Shown here one piece after another: positions 1 through 7,910 of a DNA stretch of 64,000 bases. This stretch comes from PALSA-1004 sp963804885 (GTDB taxonomy: Bacteria; Pseudomonadota; Gammaproteobacteria; Burkholderiales; SG8-41). The notes under the pieces were generated by a model. The model searched no databases. It was not told the DNA's origin and saw nothing but the letters and a program-made list of their open reading frames with translations. The DNA lies in NCBI GenBank assembly GCA_963804885.1, contig CAWDSF010000018.1, positions 62,001-126,000 on the forward strand. Reading direction: 5' to 3'. The stretch's first letter is position 1. Every line of letters starts with the position of its first letter. The translations under genes were made by a program, and so were the position numbers.

Positions 1-253
1 CATCACGTGCAACGCGATCTGCCCCGGCTGGGTGTTGACGCCGCTGGTGCAGAAGCAGATCGACGACCGCGCCAAGCGCGAAGGCATTGCGGTCGAACGT
101 GCCAAGCACGACCTGCTCGCCGAAAAGCAGCCGTCGCTCGAATTCGCGACGCCGGAACAGATCGGCGCGCTGGCGGTGTTTTTATGCTCCGACGCGGCGG
201 CGCAAATCCGCGGCGCCGCGCTGCCGGTTGACGGCGGCTGGCTCGCGCAGTAG
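1..253 (+). CDS. bdhA: 3-hydroxybutyrate dehydrogenase, C-terminal part (cut by window start)
   Basis: Frame 2 is open from the first bases to TAG at 251-253 and encodes about 83 residues of a short-chain dehydrogenase. Visible are the CNAICPGWVLTPLV stretch that follows the catalytic Tyr/Lys in this family, the LLAEKQPSLEF segment typical of D-3-hydroxybutyrate dehydrogenases, and the closing substrate-loop/dimer motif AALPVDGGW. The enzyme oxidises (R)-3-hydroxybutyrate to acetoacetate with NAD+ in the cytoplasm, a step of polyhydroxybutyrate use. The next two genes activate acetoacetate with CoA, which supports the assignment. The Rossmann nucleotide-binding half and the active-site Tyr lie outside the window. 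Confidence 0.85.
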   Translation, partial: ITCNAICPGWVLTPLVQKQIDDRAKREGIAVERAKHDLLAEKQPSLEFATPEQIGALAVFLCSDAAAQIRGAALPVDGGWLAQ

Positions 254-285
254 CCGCAATTTCACTTTACGCGAAGGAACAAGGC

Positions 286-933
286 ATGCAGACCATTACA
301 TTGGAAAAGGCAGTGGCGCTGATCCCCGACGGCGCCACCATCATGATTGGCGGTTTCATGGCCGTCGGCACGCCCGAGCGGCTGATGGACGAACTGGTTC
401 GCCAGGGCAAGAAGGATCTGACGGTGATTGCCAATGACAACGCGCTGCCCGGCAAAGGCGTCGGCAAACTGGTGAGCGCCGGCCTCGTCAAGAAGACGAT
501 ATCGAGCCATATCGGCCTCAACCCCGAGACGCAGAAGAAAATGCACGCCGGCTCAATGCAGGTCGAACTGGTGCCGCAGGGCACGCTGGTCGAGCGCATC
601 CGCGCTGGCGGTTTCGGCCTGGGCGGCATTCTGACGCCGACCGGCGTCGGCACCCTCGTCGAGGAAAACAAGCGCAAGATCGAGGTCGACGGCAAAGACT
701 ACCTGCTGGAGACGCCGCTGCGCGCCGATTTCGCGCTCATCCAGTCGTTCCTGTGCGATTACTCGGGCAACCTGACTTACGTGCTGACTGCGCGCAACTT
801 TAATCCGGTGATGGCGATGGCCGCAGATACGGTGATCGTCGAGGCCGAGCACATGGTGCCGGTCGGTCTGATTCCTCCCGACCAGGTGGTGACGCCGGCA
901 CCGGTCGTCGATTACGTCGTTGCTCACGGGTGA
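286..933 (+). CDS. scoA: 3-oxoacid CoA-transferase, subunit A
   Basis: This 215-residue protein has the length and landmarks of the alpha subunit of succinyl-CoA/acetoacetate CoA-transferases: the glycine-rich GGFMAVGTPERLMDEL near residues 22-37, the NDNALPGKGVGKL segment, and GGILTPTGVGTLVEE around residue 110-125. Together with subunit B it moves CoA from succinyl-CoA (or acyl-CoA) to acetoacetate in the cytoplasm. A purine-rich GAAGGAAC ribosome site sits just before ATG 286. It follows the hydroxybutyrate dehydrogenase by 32 bp and overlaps subunit B, so the three genes are probably one operon for ketone-body/PHB catabolism. Whether acetoacetate or another 3-oxoacid is the preferred substrate is inferred from the neighbours. 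Confidence 0.88.
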   Translation: MQTITLEKAVALIPDGATIMIGGFMAVGTPERLMDELVRQGKKDLTVIANDNALPGKGVGKLVSAGLVKKTISSHIGLNPETQKKMHAGSMQVELVPQGTLVERIRAGGFGLGGILTPTGVGTLVEENKRKIEVDGKDYLLETPLRADFALIQSFLCDYSGNLTYVLTARNFNPVMAMAADTVIVEAEHMVPVGLIPPDQVVTPAPVVDYVVAHG

Positions 934-1589
934 CCGCCATGGACGCACAAACGATCATTGCGAAACGTATTGCCCAGGAATTGCACCCCGGCATGCTGGT
1001 CAACCTCGGCATCGGCATCCCGACGCTGGTGTCGAATTTCCTGCCGGCGGGCATCAATGTGTTCTTCCAGTCCGAAAACGGCTTGATCGGGGCCGGTCCC
1101 ATTCCCGAAGAAGGCATGGTGCAGCCGCGCCTGACCGACGCCGGCGGCCGGCCGGTAAGCGCGCTGCCGGGCGCCTGCGCGTTCGACAGTGCGACGTCGT
1201 TCGGGCTGATCCGCGGCGGCCATATTGACATGACGGTGCTCGGTGCGCTGCAGGTCGACGAGGGCGGACATCTCGCCAACTGGATGATCCCGGGCAAGAT
1301 GGTGCCGGGCATGGGCGGCGCGATGGATCTCGTGACCGGGGCGAAACGCGTCGTCATTGCCATGCAGCATACGGCCAAGGGCAAACCGAAAATCCTGCGC
1401 CAATGCAATCTGCCACTCACTTCCTTGCGGCCGGTCGACCTCGTCGTGACGGAAATGGCAGTGATCGCATTTCCGGATGGCAAAGCGACTTTGATCGAAA
1501 CCGCGCCGGGCGTGTCCGTCGAACAGGTTATCGCTGCGACCGAGGCCACGCTCGTCGTGGGCAAGCACGTACCGCATATGCCGATTTAA
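930..1589 (+). CDS. scoB: 3-oxoacid CoA-transferase, subunit B
   Basis: This is the beta subunit of the CoA-transferase. The motif FFQSENGLIGAGP contains the glutamate (about residue 46-49) that forms the covalent glutamyl-CoA intermediate in this family, and LGIGIPTLV precedes it. Length (219 residues) is normal. The start is either GTG 930, overlapping the scoA stop as GTGA, or ATG 939 three codons later; translational coupling favours the overlap, but ATG is the stronger codon. The C-terminus ends in VVGKHVPHMPI, as is common. It functions as a heterodimer/heterotetramer with the scoA product. Confidence 0.88.
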   Translation: MTAMDAQTIIAKRIAQELHPGMLVNLGIGIPTLVSNFLPAGINVFFQSENGLIGAGPIPEEGMVQPRLTDAGGRPVSALPGACAFDSATSFGLIRGGHIDMTVLGALQVDEGGHLANWMIPGKMVPGMGGAMDLVTGAKRVVIAMQHTAKGKPKILRQCNLPLTSLRPVDLVVTEMAVIAFPDGKATLIETAPGVSVEQVIAATEATLVVGKHVPHMPI

Positions 1590-1600
1590 GGAAAAAGCCA

Positions 1601-2385
1601 ATGTCACTCGAAATCCCGCATCCGCCGCTCAAAGGCAAAAAAGCACTGGTCGTCGGCGTCGCCAACGACCAATCGATCGCGTACGGCTGCGCGAAGGCGT
1701 TTCACGAGCTCGGCGCCGATCTGGCGGTCACTTATCTCAACGAAAAGAGCAGGAAAGTTCGTCGAGCCGCTGGCAAGCGGCCTGAAGGCGCCGATTTTCA
1801 TGCCTCTCGATGTCGCCATGCCGGGTGAGCTCGAAGCGGTGTTCGAGAAGATCGAGAAGAAATGGGGCAAGCTCGACATCCTGCGTGCACTCGATCGCGT
1901 TCGCGCCGAAGGCAGACCTGCAGGGCGGGTTGCTCGACTGCTCGGCAGAGGGATTCAAGGTCGCGATGGATATTTCCTGTCATTCGTTCGTGCGCATGGC
2001 GAAGCTTGCCGCGCCGCTCATGAAGGACGGCGGCTCGATGTTCGCGATGAGCTATTACGGCGCGCAAAAGGTGGTGGCCAACTACAATGTGATGGGACCG
2101 GTCAAGGCGGCGCTCGAAGCAAGCTGCCGCTATCTCGCCTACGAGCTCGGTCCGCAGAAAATTCGCGTGCACGCGATTTCGCCGGGACCGCTCAAAACGC
2201 GCGCTGCCGGCGGCTTGAAGGACTTCGACCTCCTGCTCGCCAAAGCCGCGCGCAAAGCGCCGATCGGCGAGCTGGTCGACATTATGGACGTCGGCTTTGC
2301 CTGCGCCTACCTCGCAACGCCTTATGCGCGGCGGCTGTCGGGCGAAACACTGTTCGTCGACGGCGGCGTCAACATCATGGCGTGA
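1601..2385 (+). pseudogene. fabI: enoyl-[acyl-carrier-protein] reductase FabI-like, two frameshifts
   Basis: Three consecutive frames together read as one FabI-type NADH-dependent enoyl-ACP reductase of about 260 residues. The start MSLEIPHPPLKGKKALVVGVANDQSIAYG carries the FabI nucleotide motif, in which GVANxxSIAYG replaces the usual SDR glycine motif. The catalytic pair NYNVMGPVK (Tyr-x6-Lys) and the end SGETLFVDGGVNIMA are present. One extra base lies near 1747-1757 (frame 2 to 3) and another near 1883, where CTG-C-GTGCAC should read LVHS (frame 3 to 1). FabI performs the last reduction in fatty-acid elongation. The gene follows scoB closely. The two single-base insertions may be a real loss or base-calling errors; the protein sequence is otherwise very well conserved. 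Confidence 0.78.
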
Positions 2386-2477
2386 CGACGAATTGCAATG
2401 CATGGTTGGCAGACATCTCACATTCGAATTGGGCAGCGGTCATCGCGACAACGACGGAAACGCAGGCGAAAGGTGCA

Positions 2478-3659
2478 ATGTCCATGTATCCGAAGAACAT
2501 GTTTTTTACTTCGGAATCGGTGACCGAAGGGCATCCCGACAAATTTTGCGACCAAGTCTCGGACGCCGTTCTCGACGAATGCTTGAGGCACGATCCCATG
2601 GCGCGCGTGGCGTGCGAGACCTACGTGACGATGGGTATGCTGATCGTCGGCGGGGAAATCACGACGACGGCGCTGTTTGACGTGGCCAGGGTGGTGCGCG
2701 ATCTCGGCAACGAAATCGGCTATACCTCGCCCGAGTATGGCTTCGATGTGAACACCGCCGCCGTGATCAGGACCATACACGAGCAGTCGCCGGACATCAG
2801 CATGGGCGTAGGGAAAAAGGGCACCAAGATCGGCGCGGGCGACCAGGGCCTGATGTTCGGCTATGCGTGCCGCCAGACGAAGGAGTTGATGCCGCTGCCC
2901 ATCGTGCTGGCTAACCGGCTCGCAAAAAAACTGGCCGAGGCACGCAACGACAGGACGCTGCCGTATCTTGGTCCCGATGGGAAGACGCAGGTGACAGTGG
3001 AGTATCGCGACGGCAAGCCGGTGCGTGTCGATTACGTAGTGATCGCCGCCTCGCACACGGCGGCAGTCGTGACCCGCAACGGCAGGTTCACGACCGAAGA
3101 AGCCAAGCGGGAGATCGTCGCCAAGGTGGTGCGCCCGGTGCTTGGCGATCTCCTCGACAAAAAGACCAGGATCACGGTAAACGGCACCGGTAAGTTTCTG
3201 GTCAGCGGGCCGCAATCCGACACAGGGTTGACGGGCCGCAAGATCATGGTGGACACCTACGGCGGCTGGGCCGTGCACGGGGGCGGGGCCTTCAGCGGGA
3301 AGGACCCGACGAAGGTCGATCGCTCGGCCGGCTACATGGCGCGGTATGTTGCAAAAAACATCGTCGCGGCCGGGTTGGCGCAAGAGTGCCTGGTGCAACT
3401 CGCTTATTGCATCGGGCTGGTTGATCCAGTGTCGGTAATGGTGAACACATATGGGTCCGGCAGGCGTCCCGACGACGCGATGGCCAAGCTCGTGCGGCGC
3501 GTTTTCCCGTTATCGCCGAAGGGGATCATCGACCACCTCGACTTGAGAAGGCCTGTCTATCGCAAGACGGCGGCCTATGGGCACTTCGGCCGCAAGGGAT
3601 TCGCATGGGAACGCGTGGACGCCACGGATGAATTGCTGGCGAAGGCGCAAAAAGCATGA
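2478..3659 (+). CDS. metK: S-adenosylmethionine synthase
   Basis: The product (393 residues) makes S-adenosylmethionine from ATP and methionine. Visible signatures are SESVTEGHPDKFCDQ (His19 and Asp21, the ATP/Mg site), GAGDQGLMFGYA (ATP motif) and GGGAFSGKDPTKVDRSAGY (phosphate loop), with the C-terminal HFGRKGFAWE. The frame is open far upstream through the fabI region, but homologous sequence begins only at MSMYPKNMFFTSESV; ATG 2478 is chosen, with ATG 2484 two codons later as an alternative. No strong ribosome site is visible (AAAGGTGCA). metK is normally a single-copy housekeeping gene. Confidence 0.93.
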   Translation: MSMYPKNMFFTSESVTEGHPDKFCDQVSDAVLDECLRHDPMARVACETYVTMGMLIVGGEITTTALFDVARVVRDLGNEIGYTSPEYGFDVNTAAVIRTIHEQSPDISMGVGKKGTKIGAGDQGLMFGYACRQTKELMPLPIVLANRLAKKLAEARNDRTLPYLGPDGKTQVTVEYRDGKPVRVDYVVIAASHTAAVVTRNGRFTTEEAKREIVAKVVRPVLGDLLDKKTRITVNGTGKFLVSGPQSDTGLTGRKIMVDTYGGWAVHGGGAFSGKDPTKVDRSAGYMARYVAKNIVAAGLAQECLVQLAYCIGLVDPVSVMVNTYGSGRRPDDAMAKLVRRVFPLSPKGIIDHLDLRRPVYRKTAAYGHFGRKGFAWERVDATDELLAKAQKA

Positions 3660-3823
3660 CGCCCCGGTCAGCCCCGCTCAAAACATGATTCATCGCAAGT
3701 AGCCAGGAGATGAAGGGCGTTAGATTTGGACGAGACCAAACGAAGGCATGCGGTTCACGCACGCAGCCGGCTGGTCGACCTCGAGTATGAAGGAGAGCGT
3801 AAGTATTTTTCGCGCAATTGCAT

Positions 3824-4369
3824 ATGACAACTAAATTCAATTTCGGCGGCGCATTGCTCGTATTATTGTCGGCCTGTGCGGGTGCGCCGCCGGCCGTCGC
3901 TGCAACGCCTGGATCCGGTACGGACATCGTCAAATACCGGACCTTTGCATTCGTGAAAGGCGATCCGCAGCAGGAGGGCGTCGTCGCCGACCGCCAGGTG
4001 CGGCATCGCCTCGAGCGCATGATCACGACCCAGCTCATGAACAAGGGCTACGCACCGGCAGCGCCCGGACAGAAGGCGGAACTCGGCGTAAACATGGCGG
4101 GGAAGGTTATGGACAAGCAGCAGGTGTTTCTGGTCGACAATCCGACGCCTTACGAGTACTACCGCGGCCGTATCGAGGCCGGCGGCTACGACACCGCGCA
4201 GTATCGCGAGGGGACGGTGCAAGTGGACATCATCGATCTCGGGCAGCCGCGGCTCTTGTGGAACACGCGCATCGAGCAGGAATTGAGCGCGGGTTATTCC
4301 GAAGAGAACTGGAAAAAAGTCGAGCGTGCGATGGCGGCGGCGTTCAAGTCGCTGCCGGCGCGTCAGTAA
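3824..4369 (+). CDS. DUF4136 family lipoprotein
   Basis: The product (181 residues from ATG 3824) begins with a lipoprotein signal peptide whose lipobox reads LLSAC, so the mature protein should be lipid-anchored. The body resembles DUF4136 proteins: an early RTFAFVKGDP strand, a VRHRLERMITTQLMNKGYAPA helix, and a late TVQVDIIDLGQPRLLWNTRIEQELS segment. These are small envelope proteins of unknown biochemical role. A TTG at 3818 is in frame two codons upstream. The gap of 164 bp after metK may hold the promoter. It precedes the DUF3300 and DUF2950 genes, with which DUF4136 proteins are often clustered. Confidence 0.7.
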   Translation: MTTKFNFGGALLVLLSACAGAPPAVAATPGSGTDIVKYRTFAFVKGDPQQEGVVADRQVRHRLERMITTQLMNKGYAPAAPGQKAELGVNMAGKVMDKQQVFLVDNPTPYEYYRGRIEAGGYDTAQYREGTVQVDIIDLGQPRLLWNTRIEQELSAGYSEENWKKVERAMAAAFKSLPARQ

Positions 4370-4414
4370 CAAAGGGCGGGCAGAATAAAAAGCATTAATA
4401 ACAGGAAAGCAACT

Positions 4415-5713
4415 ATGAAAACTTTGCATAAATCGATCGTCGCGTGGCTGGTTGCCGCATTGGCGCTGTTGCCGATGGGGCATGCGCAGAATGCGGGGGA
4501 CGCCCCTTTGTTCAAGAAGGAGGAAATCGAGCAACTGGTCGCGCCGCTGGCGTTGTATCCCGACTCCTTGGTGGCCCAGATCCTGATGGCCTCGACTTAC
4601 CCGCTGGAAGTCGTGGCAGCCGCGCGCTGGTCGAAGGCGAATCCGAACGTGAAAGACAAAGCGCTCGAGGATGCGATGCAGCAGCAGCCGTGGGATCCGA
4701 GCGTGAAGTCGCTGACCGCCTTTCCGCAGGTGCTCGCGATGATGAACGAGAAGCTCGATCTGACGCAGAAGCTTGGCGATGCTTTCCTCGCCCAGCAGAA
4801 GGAAGTGCTCGATGCGATTCAGCGCCTGCGCGGCAAGGCCGAGCAGGCCGGCAACCTTAAGTCGAGCAAGGAACAGAAGGTATCGTCCGCACAGGAAGGC
4901 GGCCAGACGGTGATCAAGATCGAGCCCACCAACCCGCAGGTCGTTTACGTGCCGACGTATCAGCCGGCCGTCTACGGCCCGTGGCCGTATCCCTCGTATC
5001 CGCCGTATACGTACTATCCGCCGGGTTACGTTCCGGGCGCCATGCTGATGTCATTTGCGGTCGGTGTCGCCGTGGGCAACGCGATGTGGGGAAACTGCAA
5101 CTGGGGCGGCGGCAACGTTTCCATCAATCAAAACAATTACAATAATTTCAATCGCACGAACGTAAAAGGAGGCGGCAACTGGGAACACAGCCCCGAACAC
5201 CGTAAGGGCGCGCAGTATCGCGACAAGGGAAGCCAGGACCGGTTTGGCGGCGGGCAGCGGCAGGGCGTCGATTCTCGCGAGCAGTTCCGCGGCCGCGCCG
5301 AACAGGGGCGGCAGGACATTTCGCGCGACGGTGTCGGGGATCGCGGTGGTGTGGGAGACCGTGGCGGTGTCGGGGATCGCGGTGGTGTTGGAGATCGCGG
5401 CGGTGTCGGGGATCGCGGTGGTGTAGGAGACCGTGGCGGTGTCGGGGATCGCGGTGGCGTTGGAGATCGCGGCGGTGTCGGCGACCGGGGTGGCGCCGGC
5501 CAGGGCAACTTGGGCGATCGTGGCGGCGGCGGCCGCGACGGCGGTGCATTTGGCGGCGTCGGCAATGGCGCGCAGACGCGCGACGTCAGCAACCGCGGCG
5601 CTTCCAGCCGCGCGAGTTCCGCGGGCAATTTCGGCGGTGGAGCATCTTCCGGCGGTGCGCGGGGGGGCGGCGCGCGCGGCGGCGGTTCTCGTGGCGGCGG
5701 CGGACGCAGGTGA
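4415..5713 (+). CDS. DUF3300 family secreted protein with Gly-Asp-Arg repeats
   Basis: A 432-residue exported protein. A signal peptide ending near GHAQ is followed by the DUF3300 domain (about residues 35-240) with the family hallmarks LVAPLALYPDSLVAQILMAS, ARWSKANPNV, QPWDPSVKSLTAFPQVL and NPQVVYVPTYQP, then a Pro/Tyr-rich part and a short hydrophobic stretch (AMLMSFAVGVAVGNAMWG). The C-terminal third is low-complexity: Asn-rich, then nine GDRGGV hexapeptides, then Gly/Arg/Ser-rich sequence to the end. Function is unknown; the family is periplasmic or envelope-associated. A ribosome site (ACAGGAAAGC) precedes ATG. It ends just before a DUF2950 gene, a pairing commonly seen in proteobacteria. 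Confidence 0.85.
   Translation: MKTLHKSIVAWLVAALALLPMGHAQNAGDAPLFKKEEIEQLVAPLALYPDSLVAQILMASTYPLEVVAAARWSKANPNVKDKALEDAMQQQPWDPSVKSLTAFPQVLAMMNEKLDLTQKLGDAFLAQQKEVLDAIQRLRGKAEQAGNLKSSKEQKVSSAQEGGQTVIKIEPTNPQVVYVPTYQPAVYGPWPYPSYPPYTYYPPGYVPGAMLMSFAVGVAVGNAMWGNCNWGGGNVSINQNNYNNFNRTNVKGGGNWEHSPEHRKGAQYRDKGSQDRFGGGQRQGVDSREQFRGRAEQGRQDISRDGVGDRGGVGDRGGVGDRGGVGDRGGVGDRGGVGDRGGVGDRGGVGDRGGVGDRGGAGQGNLGDRGGGGRDGGAFGGVGNGAQTRDVSNRGASSRASSAGNFGGGASSGGARGGGARGGGSRGGGGRR
5331..5492 (+). repeat. nine 18-bp tandem repeats inside the DUF3300 gene
   Basis: Nine directly adjacent 18-bp units (type GTGTCGGGGATCGCGGTG) encode nine VGDRGG hexapeptides. Units alternate in third-base variants, giving a visible 36-bp and partly 72-bp higher-order period. 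Because 18 is a multiple of three, copy-number change would lengthen or shorten the protein without a frameshift. Confidence 0.95.
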
Positions 5714-5766
5714 GCGCCATGGAAAAACAATCTGCGCGACAATTAAATTCATTCGTGGAGTCAGGC

Positions 5767-6711
5767 ATGCATTCGATTTGGAACTGCTTAATGGGCACGT
5801 GGCAGCGCGGTCTGCTGACCATGCTGCTGCCAGTGGCCGCGCTGGTCGGGGTGGCGTTTGCGCCGGTCGCGCTGGCGCAAAAAACCTTTAGTTCGCCGGA
5901 AGACGGAATGCAGGCGATCGCTGCGGCGGCGAAGGCGCACGACAGCAAGGCGCTGCTCGCGGTATTGGGGAGCGGCGCGAAAGGCGTCGTCTACTCCGGC
6001 GACGCGGTGTCCGACCGCGCCGGCCGCGAACGTTTCGCGCAGGCTTACGACGAAGCCAACAAGATCGAAACGACGGGCGACAAAGCGATTATCACGGTGG
6101 GCAAGGACGCCTGGCCGTTCCCGATTCCGCTCGTCAAGAGCGCGGCCGGCTGGCGATTCGACGCGAAGCAGGGCGCGGAGGAACTCCTGAACCGCCGCAT
6201 CGGGCACAACGAACTTTCGGTGATCCAGGTTGTGCAGGCCTATGTGGATGCGCAGCGCGAGTACTACGCCGCGAATCCCGCGCACGACAAGCTCTTGCAC
6301 TACTCCCAGAAGTTCGCGAGTACCAAAGGCAAACGCGACGGACTTTATTACCCAACTGCGAGCGGAGAACCGCCGAGTCCGCTGGGCGCATTGGCGGCGC
6401 GCGCGCGCGCCGCGGGATATAAGCACAACGACGGAGGCAAGCCGGTCCCGTACTATGGTTATTACTATCGCATCCTGACAGGGCAAGGTCCGGATGCGCC
6501 CGGTGGCGCCTACGACTATGTCGTGCGCGGCAAGATGATGGGCGGCTTCGCGCTGGTTGCGTACCCGGCGACGTACCGCAATTCCGGCATCATGACGTTC
6601 ATCGTCAATCAGGACGGCGTCGTCTATCAAAAAGATCTCGGACCTTCGACTGCGTCCCTGGCGAAAAAAATGACGAAGTTCAATCCTGACACGACGTGGA
6701 AGAAGCTGTAA
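5767..6711 (+). CDS. DUF2950 family secreted protein
   Basis: A 314-residue product with a long N-terminal signal peptide (hydrophobic TMLLPVAALVGVAFAPVALA, cleavage likely after ALA before QKTFSS). The remainder fits DUF2950: SPEDGMQAIAAAAKAHD, GWRFDAKQGAEELLNRRIGHNELSVIQV, VQAYVDAQREYY, PVPYYGYYYRILTGQGPDAPGGAYDYVV and the ending MTFIVNQDGVVYQKDLG. ATG 5767 is chosen because GGAG lies seven bases before it and the signal peptide begins there; GTG 5710 and ATG 5719 would add an unlikely hydrophilic leader. Function is unknown; it probably acts in the envelope with the preceding DUF3300 protein. Confidence 0.82.
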   Translation: MHSIWNCLMGTWQRGLLTMLLPVAALVGVAFAPVALAQKTFSSPEDGMQAIAAAAKAHDSKALLAVLGSGAKGVVYSGDAVSDRAGRERFAQAYDEANKIETTGDKAIITVGKDAWPFPIPLVKSAAGWRFDAKQGAEELLNRRIGHNELSVIQVVQAYVDAQREYYAANPAHDKLLHYSQKFASTKGKRDGLYYPTASGEPPSPLGALAARARAAGYKHNDGGKPVPYYGYYYRILTGQGPDAPGGAYDYVVRGKMMGGFALVAYPATYRNSGIMTFIVNQDGVVYQKDLGPSTASLAKKMTKFNPDTTWKKL

Positions 6712-6835
6712 ATGCGAAGCCGCGCCGGCGGAACAGCAACGCACCATGGAGCTGGACCGCCTCGCCATTCACGACCAGCCGATCGCTCGAAGAATTCGAC
6801 AGAGTCATCACCAATGAAAATGAGCGAAGTCTGAT

Positions 6836-7885
6836 ATGGCGTTTGGATCGCTTTTTTTGAACGTAGCGTCGAAACTGTTCGGCGCCGCGCCGGCCGGCCG
6901 CGCCGGCACGGTGGAACCGGAACTGGTGAAAATCGCCGCCGAAGCCATAGTCGAGGCAGTGGACCCGCGTTTGCGCGGCGTCTCCGGGTATCAACGCAAG
7001 ATCGAAACCGGCGTCGTGCGTACGATCCTGCATATGCGAGAACTGGCAAAGGAGTTGCCGCATGAACCGATCGAACTCTCGCGCGATGCGTGGGGAGCCG
7101 ATCAGCAGCTCAACGCGTTCTTCGCCACCGCCGCCGATGTGCCGGCCACGCTCGGCCGCAGTGCGCCATTGCGCGCGTATTTTGAGTCGCCCGTTAACGC
7201 CGGCGCCGCCGATGCCTATGCGCTGCTGGGCATGCTGAAGATCGAGCGTGAGGTGTTCGCTCCCGCCCTCGTCGACGGCGTGCTGCGGCATGACGTGGCG
7301 CAGACCACGGTGAGCTTTTCCAACCACACTCTGATCGCACCGGCGCCCGATGTCATGGCCTGCCGGCGCGAAGTCGGCGTTCTGATATTCAAGCGGCTCG
7401 CTGCGCTGGCGCTCGCGCGCATTACATCGTTGGGCGAGCGCGCGACCGAACTGGAGCAGCGCAAAGCGATGCTCGGCGCGCGCCTGCGGCTTTTAAACCT
7501 GCAACGTGACGGGATCGAGCAGGTGGCCGGCGGCGGCGACGAATCGGCTGAGATCGCATCGATCGAGCGCGAGCTTAAGTCAACCGGCGACGAATTTGCC
7601 GAGACCAGGACGCGTCTCGCCACGCTTAACACGCGCCTCGAGCATGTCAACGCGATCTTCAACTCCCCAGCGGACTATGTAAGCCTGGCGCGCGTCGATT
7701 TACGCGTGAACAAGATGGGATTCAAGGTGGCGCAGGAATCGACCGAGACGGCCTCGGATCTGAAGCTGAGCGAGCTTTCGATCGGTGACGGCCTGAAAGC
7801 GGTGATAGCATTCGTGCGCTGCCAGCGCGCAGATATGCCGCCGCGGGAAAGCCTGCTCGCCAAAGCCGCGCGCGAGATGCTGTGA
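6836..7885 (+). CDS. hypothetical protein with central coiled coil
   Basis: A 349-residue protein that I do not assign to a family. It has no clear signal peptide or membrane segment. Residues about 195-280 are rich in Leu/Glu/Arg with heptad-like spacing (ATELEQRKAMLGARLRLLNLQRDGIEQ and ELKSTGDEFAETRTRLATLNTRLEHV), consistent with a coiled coil. The C-terminus (SLARVDLRVNKMGFKVAQESTETASDLKLSELSIGDGLKAVIAFVRCQR) looks globular. It ends 25 bp before the DUF2254 gene, in the same direction, so joint expression is likely. A cytoplasmic partner of that membrane protein is a possibility only. Confidence 0.6.
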   Translation: MAFGSLFLNVASKLFGAAPAGRAGTVEPELVKIAAEAIVEAVDPRLRGVSGYQRKIETGVVRTILHMRELAKELPHEPIELSRDAWGADQQLNAFFATAADVPATLGRSAPLRAYFESPVNAGAADAYALLGMLKIEREVFAPALVDGVLRHDVAQTTVSFSNHTLIAPAPDVMACRREVGVLIFKRLAALALARITSLGERATELEQRKAMLGARLRLLNLQRDGIEQVAGGGDESAEIASIERELKSTGDEFAETRTRLATLNTRLEHVNAIFNSPADYVSLARVDLRVNKMGFKVAQESTETASDLKLSELSIGDGLKAVIAFVRCQRADMPPRESLLAKAAREML

Positions 7886-7910
7886 CAAGAACAACAAAGG
7901 GGATCAGGAC

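Noticed and set aside
1800..2477. Long open frame running through the fabI region into metK, suggesting a fusion protein
   Set aside because: The upstream part is out of frame with the conserved FabI sequence for most of its length and has shadow composition; MetK homology starts only at 2478.
3724..3741. TTTGGAC-GA-GACCAAA before the DUF4136 gene as another palindrome site
   Set aside because: Spacer is two bases instead of four and the right half is GACCAAA rather than GTCCAAA, so it does not fit the set.
5051..5752. Ala/Thr/Pro-rich open frames on the minus strand over the DUF3300 repeats
   Set aside because: They are by-products of the 18-bp repeats read in reverse; no start signals and no family features.
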